DNA of 64,000 bases from Micromonospora echinofusca (GTDB lineage: Bacteria; Actinomycetota; Actinomycetes; Mycobacteriales; Micromonosporaceae). Where the stretch lies: contig NZ_LT607733.1 in NCBI RefSeq assembly GCF_900091445.1, positions 3,426,501-3,490,500 of the forward strand. The letters are read 5' to 3'. The number at the start of each line of letters is the position of its first letter. The stretch's first letter is position 1. A model generated the notes under the pieces. It ran no database searches. It saw only the letters and a list, made by a program, of their open reading frames with translations, and was not told where the DNA came from. Below are positions 43,942-50,978 of the stretch, one piece after another. The translations under genes and the position numbers were made by a program.

Positions 43942-44370
43942 TCAGGGAATGATCTTCGCCAGGTCCCGGGGCATCGTGGCCTTCACGTCGTCCCACTCGC
44001 CCTGGGTGACGTGCCGGCGCAGGGTGTCCAGCACCACCTGCACCACGCGCTCCGGGCCGCCCTCCACGTCGTACGGGAAGCCCTGCCGGACCTCCAGCAG
44101 GAAGTCGTCCCGGTTGAGCTTGATCGGCACGTCCGACGGCTGCCAGCCGTCGAAGTAGATCCCGCGCACCAGCACCGGCAGCTGCGCGGCGAACTCCACG
44201 CTCTCCTGCACCGGCATCCGGTCGCGCAGCAGGTGCAGCACGGTGCGCAGCGCGCAGTAGGACTGGTTGCGTTGCTCCTTGGGCCAGCCGTAGGCCTGCT
44301 CGATGTCCTTGAGGATCAGGTTGGTCTTGTCCATCGAGGACTCGAACGCGGAATGAAGCTGCTCAGCCAT
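43942..44370 (-). CDS. DUF2267 family protein
   Basis: 142-residue all-helical protein: AYGWPKEQRNQSYCALRTVL, HLLRDRMPVQESVEFAAQLP, LVRGIYFDGWQPSD and VLDTLRRHVTQGEWDDV. DUF2267 proteins have a repeated helical fold and are often stress-induced; function unknown. ATG 44370 follows a GGGGGTGGACAG stretch that may serve as ribosome site. Confidence 0.9.
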   Translation of the reverse strand: MAEQLHSAFESSMDKTNLILKDIEQAYGWPKEQRNQSYCALRTVLHLLRDRMPVQESVEFAAQLPVLVRGIYFDGWQPSDVPIKLNRDDFLLEVRQGFPYDVEGGPERVVQVVLDTLRRHVTQGEWDDVKATMPRDLAKIIP

Positions 44371-44689
44371 CTGTCCACCCCCGTACGTCGGTCTCCCAGC
44401 GTCGGTCGTCGTCCCGTCGCGGCGGTCCCGCCGGGCCACGCGGCTGCCGGGTCGGGCCGCCCCGGACGGGACGCGGCGCCCACCGGGTGTCGGCGGACGA
44501 GCCGACGACGTGCAGCACGGCGCCGGGCCGTCGACCCGGTACCACCCGAACCGCCATCTCCAGCCACCTCCCTGGTGTCGCCTTCTCGCGGCCACGGTGG
44601 ACCGCACGCACCCTCCATGCTGCGCGGCGCCGGGGTGAGCGGCCCTCACCCGGGCGGGGTGAAACGCCGGCCGGGGCGCGGTGCCGCCC
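44371..44689. other. 319-bp intergenic region
   Basis: Lies between two minus-strand genes (DUF2267 start and DUF72 stop). I see no credible gene and no clear promoter; short frames in both directions have Arg/Pro-rich out-of-frame composition. Confidence 0.5.
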
Positions 44690-45562
44690 TCAGTCCGCGT
44701 CGAGGAGCCCGGCGAGGGTCGCGGCGTTGGTCTGCGCGAAGTCGCGGTAGCAGTTGTTCATGAGCACGTGGGTCTCGCCGGTGGAGTCGGCCAGCTCGCG
44801 CAGCTTCGGCGCCCAGTCGCGCAGCTCCCGGTCGGAGTAGCGGTAGCCGAACTTCTCGTGGATGTCCCGGCTGGTCCACTTGTCGCTGTGCCCGTGGAAG
44901 CGCACCACCGCCAGGTCCGCGGTGGCGGCCAGCACCGGGGGCACCGACGAGCGGTGCCCCTGCGGCATGTCCACGCAGACGTACGCGAGCCGGTGCTCGC
45001 GCAGGAAGGCGAGGGTCTCGTCGGCGTTGTCGCCGTCGAACCAGGAGGCGTGCCGGAACTCGTAGACGGGGCGCAGCGGGGCGCAGCGCTTCGCCACCTC
45101 CAGCAGGTACTGCTTGTTGTCCCGCCTGATGGTGAACCAGGGCGGGAACTGGAACAGCAGCGCGCCGAGCTTGCCCGCCGCCACGAGCGGGTCCAGGGCG
45201 GCCAGGAAGCGCGTCCAGACCTCCTCGTACGCCTGCGGCGCGAGGTCGTCCGGGTACAGGTTCTTCTTGTCCGTCTCCGGTCGCAGGTCCTTGTAGAGCG
45301 CGCCGGGTCGGGTGGGGTGCCCGGTGAGCAGGCTGAACGCCTTGACGTTGAAGGTGAAGCCGGCCGGGGTGCGCTGGGCCCACAGTCTCGCCGTGCGTTC
45401 GGCGGGCGGCGAGTAGTAGGTGGCGTCCACCTCGACCAGCGGGAACTGCCGGGCGTAGTACGCCAACCGCTTCTCGGGGTCGTCAGCCGTCTGCGGGTAC
45501 CAGCCGGAGTCCAGCAGCGTCCGGTCGGTCCAGGAGGCGGTGCCCACCTTGATCGCACCCAT
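44690..45562 (-). CDS. DUF72 family protein
   Basis: 290-residue TIM-barrel-like protein: IKVGTASWTDRTLLDSGWYP at the start, VDATYYSPP, FNVKAFSLLTGHP, LLFQFPPWF, YEFRHASWFDGDN and MNNCYRDFAQTNA near the end. DUF72 proteins are widespread and structurally resemble endonuclease IV/xylose isomerase barrels, but their activity is unsettled. ATG 45562 gives the conserved start. The DksA-like gene lies 48 bases upstream on the same strand. Confidence 0.92.
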   Translation of the reverse strand: MGAIKVGTASWTDRTLLDSGWYPQTADDPEKRLAYYARQFPLVEVDATYYSPPAERTARLWAQRTPAGFTFNVKAFSLLTGHPTRPGALYKDLRPETDKKNLYPDDLAPQAYEEVWTRFLAALDPLVAAGKLGALLFQFPPWFTIRRDNKQYLLEVAKRCAPLRPVYEFRHASWFDGDNADETLAFLREHRLAYVCVDMPQGHRSSVPPVLAATADLAVVRFHGHSDKWTSRDIHEKFGYRYSDRELRDWAPKLRELADSTGETHVLMNNCYRDFAQTNAATLAGLLDAD

Positions 45563-45610
45563 GGCTCGACCTCACCGCGTTTCCGGACCGACCGTCGACC
45601 GTGGGCGGTG

Positions 45611-46009
45611 TCAGGCCGCCCGGCGCTCCCGGTTCTGCTTGCACTGCACGCAGGTGGTGGCGGAGGGGAAGATCTCCAGCCGCTCGACCGGGATGGCCGA
45701 GGTGCAGCCCTCGCAGAAGCCGTAGGTGCCCTCCTCCAGCCGGGTGAGGGCGTGCTCGTACTGGGCGCGGCGGTCGAGGATGGTGCGCAGCAGGGACTGC
45801 GCGGTGTCCCGCTCGGCCGTCTTGGTGCCGCTGTCGGCCTGGTCGTCGCCGGCGGTGTCGCCGACCTCCACCAGCCGCAGCACCTGGCTCTGGAGCACCG
45901 CCTGCTCGTACTCCGCGGACAGCTCGTCGTAGCGGGCCTGCAGGGAGCGCCGGATCTGGTCGATCTCCGCCTGGGACCGGCCCGTACCGATCGTGTCGTG
46001 GACGAGCAT
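45611..46009 (-). CDS. TraR/DksA family zinc-finger protein
   Basis: 132-residue RNA polymerase-associated protein. An N-terminal coiled coil (QIRRSLQARYDELSAEYEQ) is followed by a DksA-type zinc finger GFCEGCTSAIPVERLEIFP ... TTCVQCKQ with four cysteines. The Asp pair typical of DksA coiled-coil tip is not evident, so activity on RNA polymerase may differ. ATG 46009 has a weak AAAGGCAGG site. Confidence 0.9.
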   Translation of the reverse strand: MLVHDTIGTGRSQAEIDQIRRSLQARYDELSAEYEQAVLQSQVLRLVEVGDTAGDDQADSGTKTAERDTAQSLLRTILDRRAQYEHALTRLEEGTYGFCEGCTSAIPVERLEIFPSATTCVQCKQNRERRAA

Positions 46010-46169
46010 CGCTGCCTGCCTTTCTGGCCTGGAATCCGCCGGGGACACCGGTTCGTGCGCCCAGCGCCGTGGTGGTCTGCGCGCGGGCGGATCACCCGCG
46101 CTCTGTGAGCCGGGCGAATACCCCACCGCACCGGCGGTCAAACCGACGATTTTTCGTTGGGGCACGGCG

Positions 46170-46808
46170 TCACGGCGACAGGGCGGACTCCACCAGCGCC
46201 GGGTGCCGTGGATCGTCGGCGCGGACCACCACGTCGGCGAACGTGGCCGGGGCGACCTCGTCGGCGTACCGGGCGAAGGCGGGCAGCGTCCACCGCAGCG
46301 CCGGCTCGGTGCGCCGGGCCAGGGCCGCCGGGGAGAGCACCAGGTGGACCGTGACGTCGAAGGGCAGGCCACCGCCGAGCAGCAGCGCCCCGCTGACCAG
46401 CACGACGCCCCCGGGCGGCAGATCGACGTACGCGGCGCGGCTCGACCGGTCGGCGGCGGCGTCCCACAGCGCGGGCAGCACCCTCCCCACGCCCCCGGGC
46501 CCGGCCGGGTCGAGCACCTCCCGGCGCAGCCCCTGCTCGTCGACCCACCCCTCGTAGAACGCGTCGGGGTTGGTGCGGCCGTACTCCAGCCGCACCGAGG
46601 CGGGGCGGAGGAAGTCGGCGGCCCGTACGTGCAGCGCCGGCCGGCCGAGCGCGCGCAGCGGGTCGACCAGCGCGGCGGCGAGGTCGTCCGGGCGGGCCGC
46701 CGGGGCGCCGTCCACGGCCACCCGCAGCCGGCCGGGGACGTCGGTGCCGGCGAGGCGCTCGGTCAGCTCGGTGACGAGCCGCTGCGGGGTGATGGGGCGG
46801 ATGCGCAT
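46170..46808 (-). CDS. Uridine-kinase-like protein lacking a P-loop
   Basis: 212-residue protein aligned by eye with the uridine kinase / nucleoside kinase fold: an expected Walker A region reads VAVDGAPAARPDDLAAAL, so the Gly-Lys-Ser/Thr is absent; downstream elements are kept (VRAADFLRPASVRLEYGR, DAFYEGWVDEQGLRREVLD, VSGALLLGGGLPFDVTVHL). ATP-dependent phosphotransfer is therefore doubtful; it may bind a nucleoside or act as a regulator. ATG 46808 is the first family-like residue; a Met 11 codons earlier is possible. Confidence 0.75.
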   Translation of the reverse strand: MRIRPITPQRLVTELTERLAGTDVPGRLRVAVDGAPAARPDDLAAALVDPLRALGRPALHVRAADFLRPASVRLEYGRTNPDAFYEGWVDEQGLRREVLDPAGPGGVGRVLPALWDAAADRSSRAAYVDLPPGGVVLVSGALLLGGGLPFDVTVHLVLSPAALARRTEPALRWTLPAFARYADEVAPATFADVVVRADDPRHPALVESALSP

Positions 46809-46871
46809 CCGACCATGGTGCCCCGCCGGGCGGGCGGGCACGGTGGGAGACGGGCGCGCAGCGGGCGGCGG

Positions 46872-47474
46872 TCAGCCGTTGCGGTCGATGGTCACGCGGG
46901 CGTCGTCGGCGAGGCGGTAGCCGACGCCGTAGACGGTCGTGACCAGCGGGACGTCGACACCGACCTTGCCGCGCAGCCGGCGGACGTGCACGTCGACGGT
47001 GCGCACGCCGGCGTGCTCGTAGCCCCAGACCGCGTTGAGCAGCTGCAACCGGGTGAACACCCGGCGGGGGTGGGCTACGAGGTGCAGCAGCAGGTCGAAC
47101 TCCAGCCGGGTCAACGGCAACGGCTCGCCGTCGCGCAGCACCGACCGCGACGAGGCGAGGATGTGCAGGGTGGGGATCGTGGCGGCGACGGCACGCGACG
47201 GCGCGCGGCCGGCGGGCACCGGGTCGGGGCGGCGTTCGACGGTGGCCGTGATGACGGTGCCCTCGCCGCGTTCCAGCATCTCCCGGGCGGCCTCCAGCAG
47301 CCGCCGGGCCGGTGGGGTCAGCGACTCCTCGGACGCCAGCGGGATGTTCAGGGTCACCGTGAGCATCGGGGCGGCGGTGTTGGCGGGGCGACGCTGGCCG
47401 CCCGGGGGGCGACCGGGAACAGCAGGCTGGGACGTATGCCATCCGGCGCGCGACGAGGCGGGGCTGACCGACAT
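46872..47474 (-). CDS. Winged-helix regulator (OmpR/PhoB-type DNA-binding domain)
   Basis: 200-residue protein with a C-terminal Trans_reg_C domain (LPLTRLEFDLLLHLVAHPRR, VFTRLQLLNAVWGYEHAG, VRTVDVHVRRLRGKVG, TTVYGVGYRLA). The first ~90 residues are not a receiver domain: no phosphoacceptor Asp pocket is visible; they are Pro/Ala-rich with one helix (ARRLLEAAREMLERGEG). It is an orphan regulator that cannot be phosphorylated in the usual way. ATG 47474 has a perfect AAGGAGG five bases upstream. Confidence 0.85.
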   Translation of the reverse strand: MSVSPASSRAGWHTSQPAVPGRPPGGQRRPANTAAPMLTVTLNIPLASEESLTPPARRLLEAAREMLERGEGTVITATVERRPDPVPAGRAPSRAVAATIPTLHILASSRSVLRDGEPLPLTRLEFDLLLHLVAHPRRVFTRLQLLNAVWGYEHAGVRTVDVHVRRLRGKVGVDVPLVTTVYGVGYRLADDARVTIDRNG

Positions 47475-47881
47475 GGTCCTCCTTGGCTGGTCCGGGTATC
47501 TCCCCACGGCCCGGGACGCCGCTCCATCGATGCTTCCCGGCGCCCGGGCGAGGGTCAAGGGGCGGCTGCGTTGCATGAATGTGACAATTGACGAACGCAT
47601 CGGAGCCGGATGCTCGCTCTGCGTACGAGGCCTGATGATTACAGCAGAGCCGCCGGGTTGACCCGATAGGGGGGTGCCCGCCCGGTTCACGGTGCTCGAA
47701 GCGGGTGGCGCCGGGGCGGGCGAGTGCGCGTCACGCCGGCGCGGCGACGGGCCACCCGCGCGGGGCCGGTGTACCGGGGACGGGACCGGTGCCCGTACGC
47801 GCCGGCACGTCACCGCGCCCGCCCTCCCCCAGCACCCCGGCCGAGCGACGCGCCAGACCGGTGTCCGACTAACCTGGACCG
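47475..47881. other. 407-bp divergent intergenic region
   Basis: Separates the winged-helix gene and the ankyrin gene. It includes a relatively AT-rich island (~47570-47660) with several TTGAC-type hexamers on both strands, but I could not assign a promoter pair with confidence, apart from the leaderless -10 of the ankyrin gene at 47870. Confidence 0.5.
47870..47875 (+). promoter_or_regulatory. -10 box of leaderless ankyrin gene
   Basis: TAACCT six bases before the GTG at 47882. Confidence 0.55.
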
Positions 47882-48280
47882 GTGAGTGAGGAACTCGACG
47901 CCGAGACGTTGGCGTTCGCGCACCGGATGTTCGACCTGGCGCGCGACGGCGCCACCGCCGAACTGGCCGACTACGTCGACGCCGGGCTGCCGGTCGACAT
48001 GACCAACGACAAGGGCGACACCCTGCTGATCCTGGCGGCGTACCACGCCCACCCCGAGACCGTCGCCGCGCTGCTCGCCCGCGGCGCCGACCACTCGCGG
48101 ACCAACGACCGGGGCCAGACGGCGCTGGCCGCCGCCACCTTCCGCAGCAGCACCGGGGCCGTCCGGGCGCTGCTCGCCGCCGGGGCCGACCCGCACCACG
48201 GCAGCCCGTCGGCGGTGGAGACGGCCCGCTTCTTCGACCTGCCCGACATGCTCACGCTGCTGACGGCGCCGACCGGCTGA
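47882..48280 (+). CDS. Ankyrin-repeat protein
   Basis: 132-residue cytoplasmic protein with about three ankyrin repeats: FDLARDGATAELADYVDAGL, KGDTLLILAAYHAHPETVAA, LLARGADHSRTNDRGQTAL and VRALLAAGADPHHGSPSA. Acts through protein-protein contacts; similar small ankyrin proteins sit next to catalases in some bacteria, but none is here. GTG 47882 is leaderless. Confidence 0.92.
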   Translation: MSEELDAETLAFAHRMFDLARDGATAELADYVDAGLPVDMTNDKGDTLLILAAYHAHPETVAALLARGADHSRTNDRGQTALAAATFRSSTGAVRALLAAGADPHHGSPSAVETARFFDLPDMLTLLTAPTG

Positions 48281-48356
48281 CGGCACGGGCCGCCCGCGTC
48301 GTCCGGCCTCGGAGCGGAAACGGCCGCGACGCCCGGCGGGTCCGGCGCGCGACCGG

Positions 48357-48362
48357 TATACA
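48357..48362 (+). promoter_or_regulatory. -10 box of the DUF3500 gene
   Basis: TATACA six bases before the GTG at 48369, suggesting a leaderless mRNA. Confidence 0.45.
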
Positions 48363-48368
48363 GGGTCG

Positions 48369-49325
48369 GTGGAGGATCCGCTGCCCGAACAGATGCGCAC
48401 CGCCGCCACGGCGCTGCTGGCCGCGCTGGACGAACCCGCCCGCGACCAAGCCACCCACCGGTTCGACGACGAGGCGGCCCGCCGCTGGATCGAGTACCGG
48501 CCACGACCCCGGCCCGGGGTCTGCCTGGCCGACCTGGACCGCGCCGGGCGCAAGGCCGCGCACCGGCTGCTGGCCACCGCGCTGAGCCCACCGGCGTACG
48601 CCCAGGCGATGGCGATCGTCGCGCTGGAGGAGGTGCTCGACCGGGCGGAGGGGTGGCGCCGGGGCCGGCACAGCGGCGACTACTGGGTGGCCGTCTTCGG
48701 CGACCCGGCCCGCGACGACGCCTGGGCGTGGCGCCTGGAGGGGCACCACCTCTCGGTGAACATGACCGTGGTGGCCGACCAGGTCTCCCCCGCGCCGATC
48801 TTCCTCGGCGCCAACCCGGCCACCGTCCGGCACGCCGGCCACCCCGTCTCCCGCCCGCTGGGCGTGGAGGAGGACTTGGCCCGCGCCCTGCTCGACGCGA
48901 TGGGCCCGGCCGGCCGGGCGGCGGCGATCGTCGCCGACGAGGCGCCCGGGGACATCATCAGCGCCACCCGCTCCCGCGTCGACGGCCCGCTGGAGCCGCT
49001 CGGAGTGCCCGCCGACCGGCTCGGGCCCACCGGCCGGGCCCTGCTGGACCAGCTCGTGGCGCTCTACCTGGACCGGCTCCCGCCGGAGCTGGCGATCCGG
49101 GAGGCGCGCCGGCTCGACCCGGGGCGGCTGCACTTCGCCTGGGCCGGCCCGACCGTGCCCGGCCGGCGCCACTACTACCGGGTGCAGGGCGACGACCTGC
49201 TCATCGAGTACGACAACACCACCGACGACGGCAACCACGCCCACACGGTCCTGCGCCGCCCGGCCAGCGACTTCGGCACCGACGTCCTCGCGACCCACCA
49301 CGCCGAGGCCCACCCCGGCCCGTGA
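48369..49325 (+). CDS. DUF3500 family protein
   Basis: 318-residue protein of a family of unknown function with a putative enzyme fold. Landmarks: AARRWIEYRPRPRPGVCLADL, LSPPAYAQAMAIVALEEVLD, DYWVAVFGDP, WRLEGHHLSVNM, FLGANPATV and YYRVQGDDLLIEYDNT, TDDGNHAHTVLRRPASDFG. The conserved EGHHLS, YDN and NHAH residues would suit a metal site. GTG 48369 is used; the frame opens there after a -10 box. Confidence 0.85.
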   Translation: MEDPLPEQMRTAATALLAALDEPARDQATHRFDDEAARRWIEYRPRPRPGVCLADLDRAGRKAAHRLLATALSPPAYAQAMAIVALEEVLDRAEGWRRGRHSGDYWVAVFGDPARDDAWAWRLEGHHLSVNMTVVADQVSPAPIFLGANPATVRHAGHPVSRPLGVEEDLARALLDAMGPAGRAAAIVADEAPGDIISATRSRVDGPLEPLGVPADRLGPTGRALLDQLVALYLDRLPPELAIREARRLDPGRLHFAWAGPTVPGRRHYYRVQGDDLLIEYDNTTDDGNHAHTVLRRPASDFGTDVLATHHAEAHPGP

Positions 49326-49328
49326 CGG

Positions 49329-49832
49329 TCAGGGGCGGCGGTGGGCCAGGTCCACGGTGGCGTCGGCGGCGCCGCTCAGCGCGTCGAAGGTGGTGGCCTC
49401 GGACCGGCGGCCGGCGTCGAAGCGGCGCACCAGGCGGGCGCCCAGCCAGACGCCGACCGCGCCGACGCCCAGGGCCACCAGTTCGGTGAGCAGCAGCACG
49501 ACGGAGGCGCCCCGCTGCGGCGCGTCCGCGCGGACGAGGCAGGCGACCAGGAACAGCGCGGCCATCGCCACGTTCACGAGATTGAAGGTGACCGCCGTAC
49601 GCCGGGTGCGGTCGACCGGCACGTCCCACAGGTCGATCATGCCGGCCACGGCGGCCAGCGCGGCGGCGACCAGGGCCGCCACGGACGTCCAGTAGCCCAC
49701 CTCACCGAGGAAGGCCGGCCCACCGAGCACGTCGGTCAGGTCGAACACGGTCGCGCTCACGAAGAGCCCGAACGGGAACGTCACCAGCATCGGTTGGATC
49801 GGGTGCCCCTGCACCCGCAGCCGGCTCTGCAT
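49329..49832 (-). CDS. DUF2231 family membrane protein
   Basis: 167-residue protein with four hydrophobic helices and the DUF2231 start (RVQGHPIQPMLVTFPFGLFV), where the conserved H-P-x-x-P/H near the membrane face may bind heme or metal in relatives. Continues GYWTSVAALVAAALAAVAGM and a soluble C-terminal tail. ATG 49832 has GGGGAGG five bases upstream. Convergent with DUF3500, only three bases between stops. Confidence 0.85.
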   Translation of the reverse strand: MQSRLRVQGHPIQPMLVTFPFGLFVSATVFDLTDVLGGPAFLGEVGYWTSVAALVAAALAAVAGMIDLWDVPVDRTRRTAVTFNLVNVAMAALFLVACLVRADAPQRGASVVLLLTELVALGVGAVGVWLGARLVRRFDAGRRSEATTFDALSGAADATVDLAHRRP

Positions 49833-50051
49833 GGTTCCTCCCCAGGTCGGCACGCGTCACCAGTCCAGGGTGCTACCCGGGCGCCGGTACGCCGAAACGA
49901 CACGCGGCCCACCGGCCCCGCCGATCCCACCGGTCACCTGGGCCCCTGCCCCGGCGACGGCGGGCCCGGGGCGCCAGCGGAACGTCGGCATCCGCCGGTG
50001 ACCCGCGTCGACGGGGTGCCACGTGGCGACCGGAGCGCCGGCGGGAGGGGG

Positions 50052-50792
50052 TCAGTTGTCCCGGGGGCGCGACACGGTGGCGACGAGCCGGTCGGCGACG
50101 TCCCGCAGCGGGATGTCCAGCGAGGACGCCGCGCTACGCAGCACGTCGAGCGCCTCCTCGGCCGGGCAGCCGCGCTGCGTCATGATCACGCCGATGGCCT
50201 GGCCGATCACCCCGTCGCCGAGCAGCGAGGCGTCCAGCTCACCGGCCTGGGCGGCCCGGCGCGCCCGGTCGCGCACCGCCGCCAGGAGCAGCCCGGCGTG
50301 TTCGGCGAGCAGCATCGCGGTGAGCTGGTGCCCCGGGGTGAGCAGGTCGGCGGCATTGGCGTAGAGGTTGATCGACCCGATGACCTGTTCGTCTACGTCG
50401 ACCGGGGCGGAGATCACCGACTGCACGCCCAACTCCCGGGCCCGTGGCGTCCAGGCCGGCCAGCGCTCCTCGCGGTCCAACCGGTCGGAGAGGACCAGCT
50501 CCCGCCGCCGGATGGCGTCCATCGCCGGCGAGTCCGGGCCGTGCCGCAGGTCGTCCAGGCCCGCCAGGCGCGCGTCGGAGGCCGCCACCCCGGCCGGTTC
50601 GCCGGCGCGCAGGGCCGTGAAGCCGCACCAGCTCACGCCGGCCACGGCGTCGCGGGCCGTACGCACCAGCGCGTCCAGCGCCTCGTCGAAGTCGTCGACG
50701 GCGATCAGCCCGGCCGTCAGCTCGCGCAGCAGGGCAGCGGTCTCGAGGACGCCGAGCCGCTCCACCGCCAGGTCCCGCGTCTCCAGGTTCAC
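50052..50792 (-). CDS. GAF-ANTAR RNA-binding antiterminator
   Basis: 246-residue protein: an N-terminal GAF sensor (~30-165: DEALDALVRTARDAVAGVSW, SDRLDREERWPAWTPRARE, GVQSVISAPVDVDEQVIGSI) and a C-terminal ANTAR domain (LGDGVIGQAIGVIMTQRGCP, AEEALDVLRSAASSLDI) that would bind dual-hexaloop RNA to prevent termination. Ligand unknown. The start is uncertain: GTG 50792 gives the first conserved residues, but no good ribosome site is visible and the frame is open further upstream. Confidence 0.82.
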   Translation of the reverse strand: MNLETRDLAVERLGVLETAALLRELTAGLIAVDDFDEALDALVRTARDAVAGVSWCGFTALRAGEPAGVAASDARLAGLDDLRHGPDSPAMDAIRRRELVLSDRLDREERWPAWTPRARELGVQSVISAPVDVDEQVIGSINLYANAADLLTPGHQLTAMLLAEHAGLLLAAVRDRARRAAQAGELDASLLGDGVIGQAIGVIMTQRGCPAEEALDVLRSAASSLDIPLRDVADRLVATVSRPRDN

Positions 50793-50932
50793 CGCCGCGC
50801 TGCCCCCACCGTCGCGGCGCGTGCTGCCGCACGCCCGACCGGCGCCGTCACCTGTTCCATCGTCGTGGTCTCTCCTGACTCCTCGGACCCGGCCTACTAC
50901 CCTCGCAACCCGGGGTCGAAACGGCGCAAAAG

Positions 50933-50973
50933 GGGGCCCCTTCCCGGCGCCCGGAGGCGCGGGAAAGGGCCCC
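50933..50973 (-). terminator. Intrinsic terminator of secA2
   Basis: Long stem (GGGGCCC, TTCCC and GCGCC arms paired with GGCGC, GGGAA and GGGCCCC) with one mismatch and one bulge, loop CGGA, followed on the minus strand by TTTTGCGCC; it starts five bases after the secA2 stop. Confidence 0.85.
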
Positions 50974-50978
50974 ACGCG

